Of a stretch of DNA of 6,015 nucleotides, positions 3,761 to 6,015 are shown in pieces. A program made the position numbers and the translations under genes. The DNA is from Deltaproteobacteria bacterium (GTDB taxonomy: Bacteria; Myxococcota; UBA796; SXON01). The stretch lies in contig CANKNP010000313.1 in NCBI GenBank assembly GCA_947483545.1, positions 1 through 6,015 of the forward strand, given 5' to 3'. Below the pieces are notes generated by a model. The model was given only the letters and a program-made list of their open reading frames with translations, had not been told where the DNA came from and did not search any database. The number at the start of each line of letters is the position of its first letter. Position 1 is the first letter of the stretch.

Positions 3761-5434
3761 ATGGCCTGGATCTTCACCATCCCCGGAACGCTCCTGGCTA
3801 TCGCCGGGCTCATCACGTTCCACGAGTTCGGCCATTTTATCGTTGCGAAATGGCTGGGGGTGCACGTCCGAGTGTTCAGCCTCGGCTTTGGTGGCCGGCT
3901 CGCGGGGGTGACCTGGCGCGGCACCGACTACCGGATCTCCTGGATCCCCTTCGGCGGCTATGTCCGGATGGCGGGGGCGGATCCCTTCGCGGAGGGCGGC
4001 GCCGAGCCCGATGACGTCGAACCTGTGGCCCACGAACAGCAGTTCATGGCGAAGGCACCGTGGAAGCGGCTGCTCATCGTGCTTGCCGGGCCCGCGTTCA
4101 ACCTCGCGCTCCCCTTCGCGTTGTTCACCGCGCTCGGCCTGTTCGGCGAGCCACAGCCCCGCGCGGAGGTGGGCAACGTGGACCGCGGGTCGGTGGCCGA
4201 CAAGCTCGGGGCGCAGGTTGGGGACCGTGTCGAGGTGGTGGACGGTGTGGCGGTGGTCTCTTGGTACGACGTTCTGGACGTCTTTCGGGCGAGCAAAGGG
4301 GAGACGATTTCCGTGTCGCTCGCACGCGGGGGCAGCCCCGTGGAGCTGGTGCTCCCTGTCGGTGAGGTCACGCTCGGCAAGGAGCGCGATCCCTACGACT
4401 TTGGGCTTGGGAACTTGTCCCCGGACGGCACCGTCGTGATCGATGACCCTGGCAGTGCCGCAGGCCGCGGCGGCCTTCAAACCAACGACGTGATCACCAG
4501 TGTGAACGGCACCCCCACCCGCACGTTCACGGACGTTCGGAACGCGCTCCTCGCGATTCCCCCGGTCGAGGGCAGCCGCGCGACCGTGACCGTGAAGCGT
4601 GGGGAGGAGGTCCAGGAGCAAGTGCTCACCTCGGTCATGTGGCCTGCCGACCGCCGCGAGGCGGACGACGCGCTTTGGGTTCAATGGGGGATTGCGACCG
4701 CGACCGTTTCCATCGACACGGTCGAGGAAGGTTCCGCCGCTGAGCAGGCAGGCATCGTCGCCGGCGACCGGATCCTCGCCGTCGATGAGGCGGCGATTCG
4801 TTCCTGGTACGACGTGGTCGATGCCGTCACGCTGACCTCCGAGGGAGAAGGCACCGCGATCACAACCCGAGAGGTCTCCGTCACGCTGCGCCGCGCGGGT
4901 CAGGTTCGGACGCTGCACATGACCCCCCAGGTGGTGACCGACAGCGATGATTTGGGCCGTTATTACACCCGCGCCCGCTTGGGGATCGGCGGAGGTGGGG
5001 CGATGATCTCCACGGTGGAGATCGCGCGCATCTACCCCCCGGTCCAAGCCTTCACCCGGGCATGTGATCAGACGTGGCGGGTCTCGAGCTACATCGTCGA
5101 GACCTTGTCCAAGCTGGTGATCGGGCAGCGAGACTTCACCAAGACCCTGGGCGGGCCGGTCGCGATTTTCCAACAAATGAAGCAGGCTGCCGAGCACGGG
5201 ATCTTCGATTTGGTGCGCCAAATCGGAATGTTGTCGTTGAGCCTCGGGATCTTGAACCTCGTGCCGATCCCCGTCCTGGACGGCGGCCAGATCTTCATGT
5301 ACGCCGCCGAGTGGTTGCGCGGCCGGCCGCTGCCGTTGCGCATCCGCGAGCGGGCCCAGCAGGCGGGGATCATCTTTGTCGTGTTGTTGATGTTGGCGGT
5401 CACGCTCAAAGACATCGTCAAGTACGGAGGGTGA
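3761..5434 (+). CDS. rseP: RseP-type site-2 intramembrane zinc metalloprotease
   Basis: A 557-residue integral membrane protease. By family precedent RseP cuts anti-sigma factors within the membrane in envelope-stress signalling and clears signal-peptide remnants. TM1 (about 3-28) carries HEFGH at 21-25, giving zinc ligands His21 and His25 and catalytic Glu22. TM2 is about 102-127. The third zinc ligand is Asp507 in NLVPIPVLDGG (499-509), and a last TM spans about 535-553. Between TM2 and TM3 I see three PDZ-like domains: about 134-205, 222-290 and 315-388, each with a GD/ND-RI/VI strand. E. coli RseP has 450 residues and two PDZs, so the extra length fits one added PDZ. The first and third share SWYDV-X-D (167-173, 348-354). 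An in-frame TAG at 3749-3751 with no other start between fixes the ATG. tsaB follows with a four-base overlap, a common pairing in former deltaproteobacteria. Confidence 0.95.
   Translation: MAWIFTIPGTLLAIAGLITFHEFGHFIVAKWLGVHVRVFSLGFGGRLAGVTWRGTDYRISWIPFGGYVRMAGADPFAEGGAEPDDVEPVAHEQQFMAKAPWKRLLIVLAGPAFNLALPFALFTALGLFGEPQPRAEVGNVDRGSVADKLGAQVGDRVEVVDGVAVVSWYDVLDVFRASKGETISVSLARGGSPVELVLPVGEVTLGKERDPYDFGLGNLSPDGTVVIDDPGSAAGRGGLQTNDVITSVNGTPTRTFTDVRNALLAIPPVEGSRATVTVKRGEEVQEQVLTSVMWPADRREADDALWVQWGIATATVSIDTVEEGSAAEQAGIVAGDRILAVDEAAIRSWYDVVDAVTLTSEGEGTAITTREVSVTLRRAGQVRTLHMTPQVVTDSDDLGRYYTRARLGIGGGGAMISTVEIARIYPPVQAFTRACDQTWRVSSYIVETLSKLVIGQRDFTKTLGGPVAIFQQMKQAAEHGIFDLVRQIGMLSLSLGILNLVPIPVLDGGQIFMYAAEWLRGRPLPLRIRERAQQAGIIFVVLLMLAVTLKDIVKYGG
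5426..5430 (+). promoter_or_regulatory. GGAGG abutting the tsaB GTG
   Basis: A perfect GGAGG lies inside the last codons of rseP and touches the GTG at 5431 with no spacer, closer than usual. No other conventional start is near: the next codons are AGC, AGC, GCG, ATT. ATT at 5443 would have a 12-base spacer. Protein homology still favours GTG 5431 through re-initiation at the GTGA overlap. Confidence 0.45.
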
Positions 5435-6015
5435 GCAGCGCGATTGTCATCGACACTGCCGGGCCGGTGGTGGGCGTGGCCGCGTTCGAGGGCGATGTGT
5501 GCGTGTGGAGCGCCCAGGAGCGGATCGTGCAGGGCGCAGACGGGTGGCTGCTGCCCGCGATCGCGGACGGGTTGGGGCGGATCGGACGGCTGCAGAAAAT
5601 CGCGGTGGGCGTGGGGCCCGGGGCGTTCACGGGCGTGCGGGTGGGGGTCGCGGCGGCGCTTGGCCTCGCGGTCTCGACCGGCTGCCGGGTGATTCCCGTC
5701 TCGTCCCTGGCGCTGCGGGCGGCGGGATTTCCGGGCCACGGCCGATTGATCGTTGCGTTGGATGCACGGAAGGGAAACGTCTATTCCGCGGAGTTTGACA
5801 CGCGGGGCTTCGAGCCGGCGGGGTTGGTGGAGGCCCGGGATTTATCCCCCGCGGAAGCGTTTGTGGGCGACGGGGTGGTGGCGGGGGAGGGGGCCTGGGT
5901 GTATCGGGAGGCGCTGCCCGCGGGGTTGGGGCTCGCGGAGGGTGCGACGGTTTGCCCAGTGGAAAGCGCGGGGGTTTTCTTGGGGCGCGAGGGGGTGGAC
6001 GCGGGGGGGGTCCAA
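5431..6015 (+). CDS. tsaB: TsaB, tRNA threonylcarbamoyladenosine biosynthesis factor (3' end outside window)
   Basis: The frame is open for 195 codons from a GTG start and runs off the window edge. TsaB is the non-catalytic ASKHA-fold partner of TsaD, needed with TsaE to add the threonylcarbamoyl group to A37 of ANN-decoding tRNAs in the cytoplasm. Diagnostic features are the first strand AIVIDTAGPVVGVAAF (4-19), the VGPGAFTGVRVGVAAALGLA signature (61-80), SSLALR (101-106) and VALDARKGNVYSAEF (108-122). Family members are usually about 220-235 residues, so most of the protein is present. GTGA overlaps the rseP stop, indicating co-transcription and coupling. The strand is extremely G-rich in its second half, with codons such as GGG, GCG and GTG dominating; residues 131-195 are low-complexity in consequence, but no frameshift is evident. 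Confidence 0.93.
   Translation, partial: MSSAIVIDTAGPVVGVAAFEGDVCVWSAQERIVQGADGWLLPAIADGLGRIGRLQKIAVGVGPGAFTGVRVGVAAALGLAVSTGCRVIPVSSLALRAAGFPGHGRLIVALDARKGNVYSAEFDTRGFEPAGLVEARDLSPAEAFVGDGVVAGEGAWVYREALPAGLGLAEGATVCPVESAGVFLGREGVDAGGVQ
5613..5641 (+). other. Potential G-quadruplex motif in tsaB (signature region)
   Basis: G-runs at 5613-5616, 5620-5623, 5631-5633 and 5639-5641 are separated by 3, 7 and 5 bases, fitting the four-run G3+ pattern with loops up to seven; another run follows at 5643-5647. It overlaps the codons for the GPGAFTGVRVG signature, so protein constraint explains part of it. Confidence 0.35.
5872..5899 (+). other. Potential G-quadruplex motif in tsaB (3' half)
   Basis: Runs at 5872-5875, 5883-5887, 5889-5893 and 5897-5899 have loops of 7, 1 and 3 bases. 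The lone-A loop makes this the stronger of the two. It lies on the coding strand and hence in the mRNA. Extreme codon bias is a sufficient alternative explanation. Confidence 0.35.

Noticed and set aside
3704..5221. 505-codon open frame on the minus strand opposite rseP
   Set aside because: Its translation is His/Arg/Asp/Gly-rich with no domain or signal, and the plus strand encodes a full RseP with all catalytic motifs. GC-rich codon bias keeps the opposite frame open.

Overview
The window is a GC-rich (roughly two-thirds G+C) bacterial chromosome segment. I infer a myxobacterium-like or other former deltaproteobacterial lineage. The reasons are an rseP-tsaB pair, several short-leader lipoproteins, an Asp/Thr/Ser-repeat linker of the sort common in secreted proteins of that group, and a strong G/C bias at third codon positions. 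No phylogenetic test was possible.

Layout, left to right: (1) 1-36, the last codons of a rightward gene, ending three bases before a convergent gene. (2) 40-2276, a leftward two-gene operon: a GHL10-type (YddW/YngK-like) glycosidase-like lipoprotein, then a Tat-exported molybdopterin oxidoreductase of the sulfite oxidase family, joined by a TGATG stop/start overlap. (3) 2277-2790, a 514-bp divergent gap. It holds a C/G-rich hairpin element and a dense series of inverted repeats, with no convincing gene. (4) 2791-3429, a small lipoprotein of unknown function. (5) 3430-3760, a gene-free gap with a second, inverted copy of the hairpin element, a 7-bp tandem repeat and a possible promoter. (6) 3761-5434, an RseP-type site-2 protease that appears to carry three PDZ domains rather than two. 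(7) 5431 to the end, the start of tsaB, overlapping rseP by four bases.

Nearly all the products act at the envelope: two lipoproteins and a Tat-exported enzyme are predicted to be exported, and RseP is the inner-membrane protease of envelope-stress signalling. TsaB is a cytoplasmic tRNA-modification factor that rides on the rseP transcript. The two genes that follow another gene in an operon (molybdo-oxidoreductase, tsaB) have a GGAGG. The three genes that would begin transcripts (GHL10, small lipoprotein, rseP) have no Shine-Dalgarno sequence but do have a -10-like hexamer 6-8 bases before ATG, which suggests leaderless mRNAs.

The best candidates for something undescribed are the inverted-repeat cluster at 2488-2763, the three-PDZ RseP, and the dispersed hairpin element whose two copies keep base pairing despite different arm sequences. 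I found no defence system, CRISPR array, integron, transposase, tRNA or rRNA.
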